Shown here: positions 8,171 through 15,954 of the stretch, in pieces
Numbering within the stretch: position 1 is the stretch's first letter
Layout of the letters: each line of letters begins with the position of its first letter
DNA from: G963676795 sp963677215
Lineage (GTDB): Bacteria; Desulfobacterota; Desulfuromonadia; Desulfuromonadales; Geopsychrobacteraceae
Length of the DNA: 64,000 nt
Reading direction: 5' to 3'
NCBI GenBank assembly: GCA_963677215.1
Contig: OY781919.1
Coordinates: 558,001-622,000 of the forward strand
Notes under the pieces: model-generated
Told to the model about the DNA's origin: nothing
Databases searched by the model: none
What the model saw: only the letters and a program-made list of their open reading frames with translations
Translations under genes and position numbers: made by a program

Positions 8171-10297
8171 CTAGCTTCCCGAGGGAACACACCAGGGCGC
8201 TAGCCCGGCCTCAACATAGGGAGCAACCACCTCTTCACAGAGTCGGGGCTGACTGAACAGGAAGCCCTGCCCCAGTTTGCAACCGAGCCGGCTGAGCAGC
8301 AGCTTCTGCTCTTCCTTTTCAATCCCTTCCGCCACGACATCGATATCCAGAGTTCTGGCCAGCGACAGGATCGCCTCAATGATGACGAAGTCATACTGAT
8401 CGGTGAGGATATCGGCGACAAATTCCTTATCGATCTTCAGCGTGTTGATCGGCAGATGCTTCAGACAATTCAGGGAAGAATAGCCGGTGCCAAAATCATC
8501 GATGGCGATCCGGAAGCCGAGTTCGCGCAGGCGGATCAGCTGATTGACCGTCTCTTCGGCATTTTCCATGGCAATACTCTCGGTAATCTCCAGCTCGATG
8601 AGCCGTGGGTCGACCCCCGTCTCCCTGATGATGGTCACCACCTGATCGGTAAAATCGAGCTGGCGAAACTGCTGCATCGAAATATTGACGCACATGCGGA
8701 ACCGGTCACCGGTCTTCAGCCCCAGGGTCCGCAACTGGTTGCAGGCGCGGCGCAGTATCCATGCACCGATCGTCAGGATCAGGCCCGACTCCTCGGCCAG
8801 CGGTACGAATTCCTCGGCCTGCAGCAGCCCCCGGCTCGGATGCTGCCAGCGCACCATCGCCTCGAGCCCGATCAGCTGGCCGCTGGCCATATCGACCTGC
8901 GGCTGATAATGCAGCTGCAGCTCTTCCTTCTTGATCGCCTGGCGCAGATCATTCTCCAGGTTGAGCAGCTCCACGGCCCTGGCGTTCATCTCCGGCAGAT
9001 AAAACTTGTAGCTGTTACGCTCCTTCTTCGCCACATACATGGCCACATCTGCCAGGCGCAGAAGCCCGTCGGCATCGGTCGCATCATTCGGGTAGACGCT
9101 GATCCCGATACTCGGCGTCAGGTACTGGTGGTTACCAACCGCAAACGGCTCCTTGAAGGCCCCGAGAATCTGATGGGCGATAAAAGACAGGTCTTCCAGA
9201 CTCGTCGGGCTCTCGATGACCAGGGCAAACTCATCGCCGGCCAGCCGTGAAACCGTATCGGTCCGGCGCAAAGTTTTGCGAATCCGCTGGGCAAATTCCT
9301 TGATAAAGTCATCACCGGCATGATGCCCGTAGGTATCGTTGATCTTCTTGAACTTGTCGATATCGATCTGCATGACGCCAAGCATGCTCTTTTTTTCGGC
9401 AGCCTTGGTGATAGCCCGGTCGAGAATCTCTTCAAACAGGCTGCGATTGGGCAGTCCGGTCAGTGCGTCATGGTAGGCCATATAGGCCAGTTCGGACTTC
9501 TGCTCGATGAGCTGCAGTTCGGATAATTTTCTTTCGGTAATATCGATAACTACGCCGGTTATTTCAGTGATAATGTCAAGAAAATTCTTCTCAACTCCGG
9601 TGCGCAGAAGCAGGTAACGCACCGATCCCTCCTCTAGGAGAATCCGGTATTCAACTTCCTGATCAACCTTGAGCTTGAAGATTTCCTTGAAGGTGTTTCT
9701 GACCTTGAGGCGATCATCTGCGTGAATCTGACGATAGAAGTGGGAAAATTTGGGAAAAGAGCGGTTATCGAGATCGCAGATATTGAAAACTTCGTCGGAG
9801 CACTGCAGACGCCGGGTATGGATGTCGAAATGCCAGCTCCCCAGCCGGGCAATCTGCTGCGCATAGCTGTAATGAGCCCGGGCCCGTCTGAATTTTTTTT
9901 CCTGGATTTTCAGCTCGGTCACGTCGATGCAGCAGCCGACCAGCTCCCCTCCTGAAACAGAAGGTGCGATCATCAGATCGTCCCGGATCCAGCGATACTT
10001 GCCACGATTGTCCATGACTCTGTAGCTCAGAACCAGCCGCCCCTCACCCTTGAAACTGAAGAGATTGGCCATAACAACCGGCTTATCCTCGGGATGCAGG
10101 ATATTCAGCCAGAGAGCCGGGTTGCGGACGAAATCCTGCTGATCATAGCCGAGAACGACCTTGACGCTCTTACTGACATAGGTTGTTGAATGATTGGAAG
10201 CTTTTCTCCGGATGAGAAAAGAAGAGCCCTGGTGCTGATCACAATCAGCCCCGCTGACATTATGATAGGCAGATCTCAGTGAATGAACGTTCCCCAT
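8171..10297 (-). CDS. PAS-GGDEF-EAL cyclic-di-GMP turnover protein
   Basis: A 708-residue soluble protein. PAS/PAC modules occupy about residues 25-270, GGDEF about 280-440 and EAL about 450-700. The cyclase motif reads AGDEF, with an RxxD inhibitory site (RRTD) five residues upstream, so cyclase activity is plausible. In the phosphodiesterase half, the EAL signature reads EAM, while EITES, DDFGTGYSS, LKID and AEGIE are intact. The ATG at 10297 is taken because GGAGG lies 5 bases upstream; a longer frame exists without support. It is expressed from its own promoter about 250 bases upstream. Confidence 0.88.
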   Translation of the reverse strand: MGNVHSLRSAYHNVSGADCDQHQGSSFLIRRKASNHSTTYVSKSVKVVLGYDQQDFVRNPALWLNILHPEDKPVVMANLFSFKGEGRLVLSYRVMDNRGKYRWIRDDLMIAPSVSGGELVGCCIDVTELKIQEKKFRRARAHYSYAQQIARLGSWHFDIHTRRLQCSDEVFNICDLDNRSFPKFSHFYRQIHADDRLKVRNTFKEIFKLKVDQEVEYRILLEEGSVRYLLLRTGVEKNFLDIITEITGVVIDITERKLSELQLIEQKSELAYMAYHDALTGLPNRSLFEEILDRAITKAAEKKSMLGVMQIDIDKFKKINDTYGHHAGDDFIKEFAQRIRKTLRRTDTVSRLAGDEFALVIESPTSLEDLSFIAHQILGAFKEPFAVGNHQYLTPSIGISVYPNDATDADGLLRLADVAMYVAKKERNSYKFYLPEMNARAVELLNLENDLRQAIKKEELQLHYQPQVDMASGQLIGLEAMVRWQHPSRGLLQAEEFVPLAEESGLILTIGAWILRRACNQLRTLGLKTGDRFRMCVNISMQQFRQLDFTDQVVTIIRETGVDPRLIELEITESIAMENAEETVNQLIRLRELGFRIAIDDFGTGYSSLNCLKHLPINTLKIDKEFVADILTDQYDFVIIEAILSLARTLDIDVVAEGIEKEEQKLLLSRLGCKLGQGFLFSQPRLCEEVVAPYVEAGLAPWCVPSGS

Positions 10298-10551
10298 CGT
10301 CCCCTCCGACAGAAATATTCGTAAGACAAAAAAACAGCCCTGCCCAAAGCAGATCACAACCGATGCAAAAACTAAAGGATCTGGCGGCAGGTTCAGATCA
10401 GGAGCTTAAATTTACAGCAACGCTACATGCTACATTGCTCTGCACGGACAAAATTTTTCCGGCACTGCCTGCATCTAGGGCAGAATGGCAATCTGCTCGA
10501 AATCGCTTTTCAATTCAACGGCAAGATTCGGGCAATGAAGCCCTGACACAA
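10298..10551 (-). promoter_or_regulatory. Long structured leader of the PAS-GGDEF-EAL gene
   Basis: About 250 untranslated bases lie between the predicted start of transcription and the ATG. On the minus strand there is a hairpin with arms at 10433-10439 and 10416-10422. Then come three mutually pairable hexamers: GATCTG (10394-10399), CAGATC (10378-10383) and GATCTG again (10350-10355). A run of seven Ts follows (10328-10334). The middle hexamer can pair with either neighbour, a layout seen in attenuators and riboswitches. I do not recognise a known class, and the c-di-GMP riboswitch core is not present. Confidence 0.4.
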
Positions 10552-10557
10552 TTCCGA

Positions 10558-10587
10558 ATTATAGACCAATTCTCATTAATCCTCCAA
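10558..10587 (-). promoter_or_regulatory. Sigma-70-type promoter of the PAS-GGDEF-EAL gene
   Basis: On the minus strand, TTGGAG (10582-10587) and a perfect TATAAT (10558-10563) are separated by 18 bases, predicting a start near 10551. It lies between the amtB terminator and the GGDEF-EAL gene, where an independent promoter is needed. Confidence 0.55.
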
Positions 10588-10652
10588 TGAAAAACCCGAA
10601 GCCTTCACCTGACCCAAGATATCGACCACCAGACCAGGATGAGCAATCACAA

Positions 10653-10684
10653 AAAAAGGGCCGCTGAAAACAGCGGCCCTTTTT
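10653..10684 (-). terminator. Intrinsic terminator of the glnK-amtB operon
   Basis: A perfect 14-bp stem (AAAAAGGGCCGCTG against its complement) with a 4-base loop, followed on the minus strand by a run of Ts. It lies 28 bases after the amtB stop and looks functional in both directions. Confidence 0.9.
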
Positions 10685-10711
10685 ACTTCTACCATTTTTT
10701 TGCCAATACCG

Positions 10712-12061
10712 TTACTGGCGGCTGACAGTCGAAGAGCTGTAACCTGAGATTCCGCTGGAGCCGGCAATACTGACGCGCTGGAAGTCCGGGTAGGCTTCCA
10801 TACCGATCTCCTGAGAGTCGCAGCCGAGCATCTCTTCTTCTTCGCTGACGCGGATGCCCATGGTGTACTTGAGAACCAGCCAGACGATGCTGGCGGTGAT
10901 CAGGACGAAGACGCCGGTGGCAACAACGCCGATCAGCTGGGTGACGAAGCTGGCGTCTGAGTTGGTGATCGGAACCGCCAGGGTGCCCCAGATACCGCCG
11001 ACCAGGTGGACGGACAGGGCGCCGACAACGTCATCGATCTTGAGCTTGTCGAAGAACGGAACGGCCAGGACGCAGAGGATACCGCCAACGGCACCGATCA
11101 GGGTCGCAGCACCCAAAGATGGGGTGTCAGGACCGGCAGTGATGGCAACCAGACCGGCCAGGGCGCCGTTCAGCGCCATGGTGACGTCGACCTTCTTGTA
11201 GAGGATCTGAACCAGGATCATTGCGGCAACCATACCACCACAGGCAGCCATGTTGGTGTTGACCATGACGTTCGACATGGCGATGGCGCTGGCCGCATCG
11301 CCCAGGGCCAGAACCGAACCGCCGTTGAAGCCGTACCAGCCCATCCACAGGATGAAGGTACCCAGGGTGGCCAGTGGGATGTTGGAACCTGGCATCGGGT
11401 TGACCTTGCCGTCTTTACCGTACTTGCCTTTACGGGCGCCGAGGATGATGGCACCACTCAGGGCCGCCCAGCCACCGACCGAGTGAACGATGGTCGAACC
11501 GGCGAAGTCGAGGAAGCCCATTTCGGACAACCAGCCGCCACCCCAGCCCCAGGAACCCTGGATCGGATAGATGATACCGGTCAGCACGACACAGAAGATC
11601 AGGAAGCCCCACAGCTTGATCCGCTCGGCGACACAGCCGGAGACAACGGAACAGGCGGCACCACAGAAGACCATCTGGAAGAACCAGTCGGAAGCGGCCG
11701 CGTAACCGCCGGAGAAGTCACCGGCTGCGGCTGCGGCGTCGTCTGCGCCCCAAAGGCCGAAACTGCCGAAAAAACCACCGTCAACACCGGCGTACATCAG
11801 GTTGTAACCGATCAGGTAGTAGAGGATGCCGGCGATGCCGAACAGGGAGATGTTCTTCAGACAGATGGTGGCGACGTTCTTGGACCGGACCAGACCGGCC
11901 TCGAGCATGCCGAAACCGGCGGCCATCCACATGACCAGGACACCCATGACCAGGAAGGAAAAGGTGTTGAGGACATAAGAGAGTTCATCGGTGCTGACTT
12001 CGGCGAAAGCCAGGACCGGCAGGGCCAGCAGACCGGCGAGCAGCAGGGCTGTTTTCTTCAT
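10712..12061 (-). CDS. amtB: Ammonium transporter AmtB
   Basis: A trimeric inner-membrane channel that brings ammonium or ammonia into the cell when nitrogen is scarce. The 449-residue protein has a signal peptide (cleaved near AFAE) and eleven helices. The twin pore histidines are in TIVHSVGGW and LSVHLVGG. The cytoplasmic C-terminus, where P-II docks, keeps EEEEMLGCDSQEIG, with small changes from the usual GLD..EHG. Following the family role, GlnK encoded upstream would block the pore when glutamine is high. It ends the glnK-amtB operon. Confidence 0.97.
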   Translation of the reverse strand: MKKTALLLAGLLALPVLAFAEVSTDELSYVLNTFSFLVMGVLVMWMAAGFGMLEAGLVRSKNVATICLKNISLFGIAGILYYLIGYNLMYAGVDGGFFGSFGLWGADDAAAAAGDFSGGYAAASDWFFQMVFCGAACSVVSGCVAERIKLWGFLIFCVVLTGIIYPIQGSWGWGGGWLSEMGFLDFAGSTIVHSVGGWAALSGAIILGARKGKYGKDGKVNPMPGSNIPLATLGTFILWMGWYGFNGGSVLALGDAASAIAMSNVMVNTNMAACGGMVAAMILVQILYKKVDVTMALNGALAGLVAITAGPDTPSLGAATLIGAVGGILCVLAVPFFDKLKIDDVVGALSVHLVGGIWGTLAVPITNSDASFVTQLIGVVATGVFVLITASIVWLVLKYTMGIRVSEEEEMLGCDSQEIGMEAYPDFQRVSIAGSSGISGYSSSTVSRQ

Positions 12062-12115
12062 TGGTTTAGTTCTCCTTATTGAGTAATCGTCTTTGAATAA
12101 CGTGCGTGTCGTTGC

Positions 12116-12454
12116 TTAGAGGGAATCGTCGCCCGATTCGCCGGTCCGGATGCGGATCGACTGATCGATGGTGCTGACGAAGATCTTGCCGTCGCCGATC
12201 CGTCCGGTGCAGGCTTCGCGCTGAACCGCTTCGACCAGTTTTTCGACCTGATCATCGGCGACCACCAGTTCGATCTTGATCTTCGGAATGAAGTCGATCT
12301 GATACTCGGCACCGCGGTAGAGTTCGGTGTGACCTTTCTGACGACCGAAACCACGAACCTCGCTGACGGTCATGCCGTTGATGCCGAGATCGCAGATCGC
12401 CGCCTTGACGTCGTCAAGCTTGAACGGCTTGATAATGCATTCTACTTTTTTCAT
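12116..12454 (-). CDS. glnK: Nitrogen regulatory protein P-II (GlnB/GlnK)
   Basis: A 112-residue trimeric signal protein that reads 2-oxoglutarate, ATP/ADP and, through uridylylation, glutamine. The T-loop is intact with GRQKGHTELYRGAEY, so Tyr51 can be uridylylated. The C-terminal signature EACTGRIGDGKIFV is also present. The ATG at 12454 has AAGGAG 8 bases upstream. It is 54 bases from amtB and behind a sigma-54-type promoter, which favours the GlnK role (AmtB regulator). The GlnE encoded at 26683-29841 is another known P-II target in relatives. Confidence 0.96.
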   Translation of the reverse strand: MKKVECIIKPFKLDDVKAAICDLGINGMTVSEVRGFGRQKGHTELYRGAEYQIDFIPKIKIELVVADDQVEKLVEAVQREACTGRIGDGKIFVSTIDQSIRIRTGESGDDSL

Positions 12455-12528
12455 CCTGAGGACTCCTTTCATTTTAAGAGATTGAACCACAGACACATGA
12501 AGTGCACAAAAAATTTGCTATTTGCCCT

Positions 12529-12544
12529 AGCAGACACTATGCCA
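12529..12544 (-). promoter_or_regulatory. Sigma-54-type promoter of glnK-amtB
   Basis: On the minus strand the sequence TGGCATAGTGTCTGCT fits the consensus TGGCAC-N5-TTGCA. The invariant GG and GC are 10 bases apart, and only the first base of the -12 box and one -24 base differ. It predicts a transcript start about 60 bases before glnK. Such promoters need an enhancer-binding protein such as NtrC, as expected for a nitrogen operon. Confidence 0.8.
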
Positions 12545-12620
12545 ACTTCTTAAAACAATGTTTTTCAAAGTTTCACTAACACAACCAAAACAACCATGCT
12601 TAAAATTTAACCACAAACTT

Positions 12621-12637
12621 GACTGACCTGCTCAGTC
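12621..12637. promoter_or_regulatory. Inverted repeat in the glnK/tetR divergent region
   Basis: GACTGA (12621-12626) and TCAGTC (12632-12637) form a perfect dyad with a 5-base spacer. It lies about 80 bases upstream of the sigma-54 promoter and about 85 bases before the tetR start. It could be an enhancer site for the nitrogen operon or the operator of the TetR repressor; the sequence does not decide which. Confidence 0.4.
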
Positions 12638-12720
12638 CCTGCGCAAAATTTATCAAATCTTTACATCAGAGATCTTGACTCAATTTTTAAACAGGTGTTT
12701 CAATCAAGAAACATCGACCT

Positions 12721-13374
12721 ATGGAGCAGCCCCGTTTGATGAGTAACAAAGACACCAAAACCAGAATTCTCGATCAGGCCGAACGACTCTTTGCCGAGCA
12801 GGGGTTCAGAAATACTTCCTTACGAACCCTGACCGAACGCGCCAGGGTCAACCTGGCCGCCGTCAATTACCACTTTGACTCCAAGGATGGGTTGCTTCAA
12901 GCGGTCCTGGAAAGACGCCTGCGCCCCCTGAATCAACTCCGCCAGCAGCGTATCGATGAGGTCCTCGCCGAGGCGCACCTCAGGCAGGAACAGCCTTCCG
13001 TCCGTGATCTGGTCTCTGCCTTTGTCATCCCCACCCTGGAGTTCGGGGCTTCGAGTCGTGGCGCGGGGCACTTTCTCCAGCTGATCGGCCGGACCTGGAA
13101 TGAGCCTGACGAAAAGGTCCGCAGCGCCGTCCTTGAGCAGGTCAGACCGCTGATCAGTAACTTTTCTGCGGCACTCGGCATGGCCCTGCCACAACTCCCG
13201 GAAAACATCCTCAGGCTGCGCCTAATGTTCCTGCTTAGTAGCCTCGGTTACATCATGAGTAGCGGCAGCAACAGTCCGCCCCTGCAAGACACCGGCACAG
13301 ATCAGCCTGATAAACAACTGACAACCCGGGAATTCATGAAATTCATTCTCGCCGGTCTGGAGGCTCCGCTATGA
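12721..13374 (+). CDS. TetR-family repressor, probable local regulator of the RND pump
   Basis: A 217-residue DNA-binding regulator. The N-terminal helix-turn-helix lies at about residues 12-58 (ILDQAERLFAEQGF then VNLAAVNYHFDSKDGL). The C-terminal ligand domain is of the kind found in CerR/DUF1956 regulators. Its stop codon overlaps the start of the efflux outer-membrane gene (ATGA), so it heads the operon and probably autoregulates it in response to a pump substrate. Both the ATG at 12721 and the one at 12739 are possible starts; neither has a strong ribosome site. Confidence 0.88.
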   Translation: MEQPRLMSNKDTKTRILDQAERLFAEQGFRNTSLRTLTERARVNLAAVNYHFDSKDGLLQAVLERRLRPLNQLRQQRIDEVLAEAHLRQEQPSVRDLVSAFVIPTLEFGASSRGAGHFLQLIGRTWNEPDEKVRSAVLEQVRPLISNFSAALGMALPQLPENILRLRLMFLLSSLGYIMSSGSNSPPLQDTGTDQPDKQLTTREFMKFILAGLEAPL

Positions 13375-14795
13375 GATACTGGCTACTGCTCTTACTGCTG
13401 CTCACCGCCTGTAATCCGCTGCGGCCGCAACCGGCAGAACTGAACGACATCCCGGCGAGCTATACCGTACAAGGAGCGCCAGACGCACTTCAACCGGGCG
13501 AACGCTGGTGGCTCGACTTCGATACCCCGCAGCTCAATCACCTGGCCGATCAGCTGTTCAGTGGCAACCTCAGCCTGCATCAGGCGCTCTATCGCCTCGA
13601 TCAACTCGACTCCACGATCCGGACGGGACGGGCAGCCCGTCTGCCGTCTGTCAGCGTCAACGGCAAAGCCACCCGTAACCAGACGTCCAGCGCCTCAGGT
13701 GAATCGAGAGCGACCACCACCAGTCTGTCACTGGCGGCCGGCTATGAAATCGACCTGTGGAACCGCCTGCGCGATGCCGAACAGGCGGCCATCCTGCGCA
13801 GTGAAGCGGGGAGAAAGGATATTGAGGCACTGCTCTTGAGTCTCAGTGCCCAGCTGTGTGAACAGTATTTCCTGGCCGTCGAACAAAATGCCCAGCTTGA
13901 TCTGCTGGAGGTCCAGATCGCTAAGAGTTCTGCGCTACTCGATTTTGTCACCGAACGCTACCGCTCTGGCCTGTCGACGGCGGCGGAGGTCTACCAGGCC
14001 CGTCAGAACCTCGCTTCATTCAACGCAGAGGTGCCGGCCTATCGCCTGACCCTGACCCAGGCCGAAAACGCCATTGCGACCATGCTCGGTTCAGCGCCGG
14101 GTGCAGTGAGGATTGACAGCCGCGAGCTGGCCCAACTGAACGCCATGCCTGCGACTGGTCTGCCGGCAGATCTGTTGACCAGACGCCCGGACGTTGCTGC
14201 AGCCCTTCTGGAACTGCAAGCCAGCGATGCTGACCTGGCCGCAGCCCTGGCCGATCGGCTGCCCGGCATCGATCTGAGCGCAACATTCGGCGAATCGGCA
14301 ACCCGGCTGGCCACCGGCGACTACAGCGGCACGGTCTGGAGCCTGGCGCTCGGTCTGGCCCAGCCGCTCTACGATGGCGGCCGCTTAAAAGCGGCGAGCG
14401 ACCAGAAGGCTGCAGCCAGAAATATTCAGCTGGCGGCAACCAATGAACTGTTGCTCAGCGCCATCCAGGAGGTTGAAAATGCCCTGATCGGCGCGAAGCA
14501 GAACGGCGAAACGGCCCTCCTGCTTGAAGAGCGCCGCCGAATCAGCGAAGCGAACCTGCAGCTGCAGTACAAGAGCTACCTTTACGGACTGACCGACAGC
14601 AGCGATCTGCTCGCGGGTGAGATCAGCCATTTCAACATCCTCAGCCAGCAGCTCAGTTCACGGCAGCAGCTGATCAGTCAGCGCATCTCGCTGGTCAGAG
14701 CCCTTGGAGGCAGCTGGATGACGGAAGAACTCAACAACCAACGCCAGGCTCTGGCAACCGAACGGGATAAAGATCATGTCGACAACGGAAACTAA
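13371..14795 (+). CDS. RND efflux outer-membrane lipoprotein (OprM/NodT type)
   Basis: A TolC-like trimeric outer-membrane channel that completes a tripartite efflux pump. The 474-residue product starts with a lipoprotein signal (LLLLLTAC, lipid cysteine at about residue 14). It has the two repeated helical-hairpin regions of the family, rich in Ala, Gln and Leu, with the internal LLTRRPDVAAAL motif. Translation is coupled to the TetR gene by a 4-base overlap and to the adaptor gene by a 20-base overlap. Unlike many operons, the outer channel is encoded before the adaptor and pump. Confidence 0.93.
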   Translation: MRYWLLLLLLLTACNPLRPQPAELNDIPASYTVQGAPDALQPGERWWLDFDTPQLNHLADQLFSGNLSLHQALYRLDQLDSTIRTGRAARLPSVSVNGKATRNQTSSASGESRATTTSLSLAAGYEIDLWNRLRDAEQAAILRSEAGRKDIEALLLSLSAQLCEQYFLAVEQNAQLDLLEVQIAKSSALLDFVTERYRSGLSTAAEVYQARQNLASFNAEVPAYRLTLTQAENAIATMLGSAPGAVRIDSRELAQLNAMPATGLPADLLTRRPDVAAALLELQASDADLAAALADRLPGIDLSATFGESATRLATGDYSGTVWSLALGLAQPLYDGGRLKAASDQKAAARNIQLAATNELLLSAIQEVENALIGAKQNGETALLLEERRRISEANLQLQYKSYLYGLTDSSDLLAGEISHFNILSQQLSSRQQLISQRISLVRALGGSWMTEELNNQRQALATERDKDHVDNGN

Positions 14796-15954
14796 ACCCC
14801 GCAGAGCCCTGAAAATTGTCCTGCCGGTCCTGATCATCGCCATCGGCATTGCCGTCTTCATCCTGCTCACTCACCTGAAAAAGGAGCCGCCACGCCAACA
14901 GCCGAGAACACAGGGGGTTCTGGTCGAAATCTCGCCGCTTGCTGCGGTCGACCACCAGGTCATCGTCTACGCCAGCGGCACGGTCAGCCCGGCCCGCCAG
15001 ATCAGCCTGACCACCCAGGTCGCCGGGCGAATTTCACAGGTCTCGCCAAAGCTGGTGGCCGGAGGGCTGGTCAGCGCAGGTGAAGCGCTGTTTGAGATTG
15101 AAACTGCGGATTATCAACTGGCTGTCGAACAGGCCAGGGCCGAGGTCGCACAAGCAGAGGTCGCACTGGCCAAGGAGCAGGAGCAGGCGCGCATCGCCCG
15201 CGAGGAATGGACGCGCATCGACCTGCCGGACAAGGGACAGCCAGGCCCGCTGGTAACCCGCGAGATTCAGCTGAAGCAGCAACAGGCGATTCTGGCTGCC
15301 GCCGAAGCCCAGCTGAAAAAGGCTCAGCTCAACCTGGAGAGGACGACAGTGCGCGCCCCGTTCAACGGCAGGGTTCGCGAAGAAGCGATCGGCCTCGGTC
15401 AGTATGTCACCCCCGGCGCCAGCCTCGGTGTCCTCGCCGGGACCGATGTCGCCGAAATCACGATTCCACTCGCCACGGCCGAGGCGGCCTGGCTAGCAAA
15501 GAGCAGTACTGACACAATCAAGGCCGATATCTATCAGGCAGAAAACAGCCGGAACCACTGGACCGGCACCCTGGTCCGCAGCCTGGGCGAGATCGATCCG
15601 ACCAGCCGGACAGCAACCCTGATCCTTGGCGTTAGCGACCCCTATAACCTCAGTCAGCGAAAGAATGTTCCGGTTCTGCCCCACGGACAGTTCGTCGCAG
15701 TCGAGATCCAGGGCCCGACCCTTGAAAATGTCGTCGTCATCCCCCGCCAGGCCCTGCAGGACGGCAACCAGATCCGCCTGGTTGGCGAAGGAAACAAGCT
15801 GCGCCTGCAGCAGGTTGAGATCTTAAGGCGCGAGCAGGATCAGCTGATCGTCCGCAACGATCGTCTGGATGGCCAACAGCTGATCCTCACCTCCCTGACC
15901 GGAGCAGCAGAAGGCACCCTGCTCCGTATCGCCGGTACGGGGCCGAGACCATGA
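14776..15954 (+). CDS. RND efflux periplasmic adaptor (HlyD/AcrA type)
   Basis: The membrane-fusion protein that links the inner-membrane pump to the outer channel. The 392-residue chain has an N-terminal membrane anchor (about residues 14-34) in place of a lipobox. A barrel-sandwich half-motif follows (ASGTVSPARQISLTTQVAGRI), then a coiled-coil hairpin at about 105-200 and the second lipoyl half (TTVRAPFNGRV). It overlaps the upstream gene by 20 bases and ends in an ATGA overlap with the pump gene. Confidence 0.94.
   Translation: MSTTETKPRRALKIVLPVLIIAIGIAVFILLTHLKKEPPRQQPRTQGVLVEISPLAAVDHQVIVYASGTVSPARQISLTTQVAGRISQVSPKLVAGGLVSAGEALFEIETADYQLAVEQARAEVAQAEVALAKEQEQARIAREEWTRIDLPDKGQPGPLVTREIQLKQQQAILAAAEAQLKKAQLNLERTTVRAPFNGRVREEAIGLGQYVTPGASLGVLAGTDVAEITIPLATAEAAWLAKSSTDTIKADIYQAENSRNHWTGTLVRSLGEIDPTSRTATLILGVSDPYNLSQRKNVPVLPHGQFVAVEIQGPTLENVVVIPRQALQDGNQIRLVGEGNKLRLQQVEILRREQDQLIVRNDRLDGQQLILTSLTGAAEGTLLRIAGTGPRP

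Noticed and set aside
10298..10551. Known c-di-GMP (GEMM) riboswitch in the leader of the GGDEF-EAL gene
   Set aside because: The conserved core with the tetraloop and its receptor is absent. Only generic hairpins are present.
11006..12082. Long plus-strand frame opposite amtB
   Set aside because: Shadow of amtB, rich in Gly/Asp/Thr, with no family features and no promoter.
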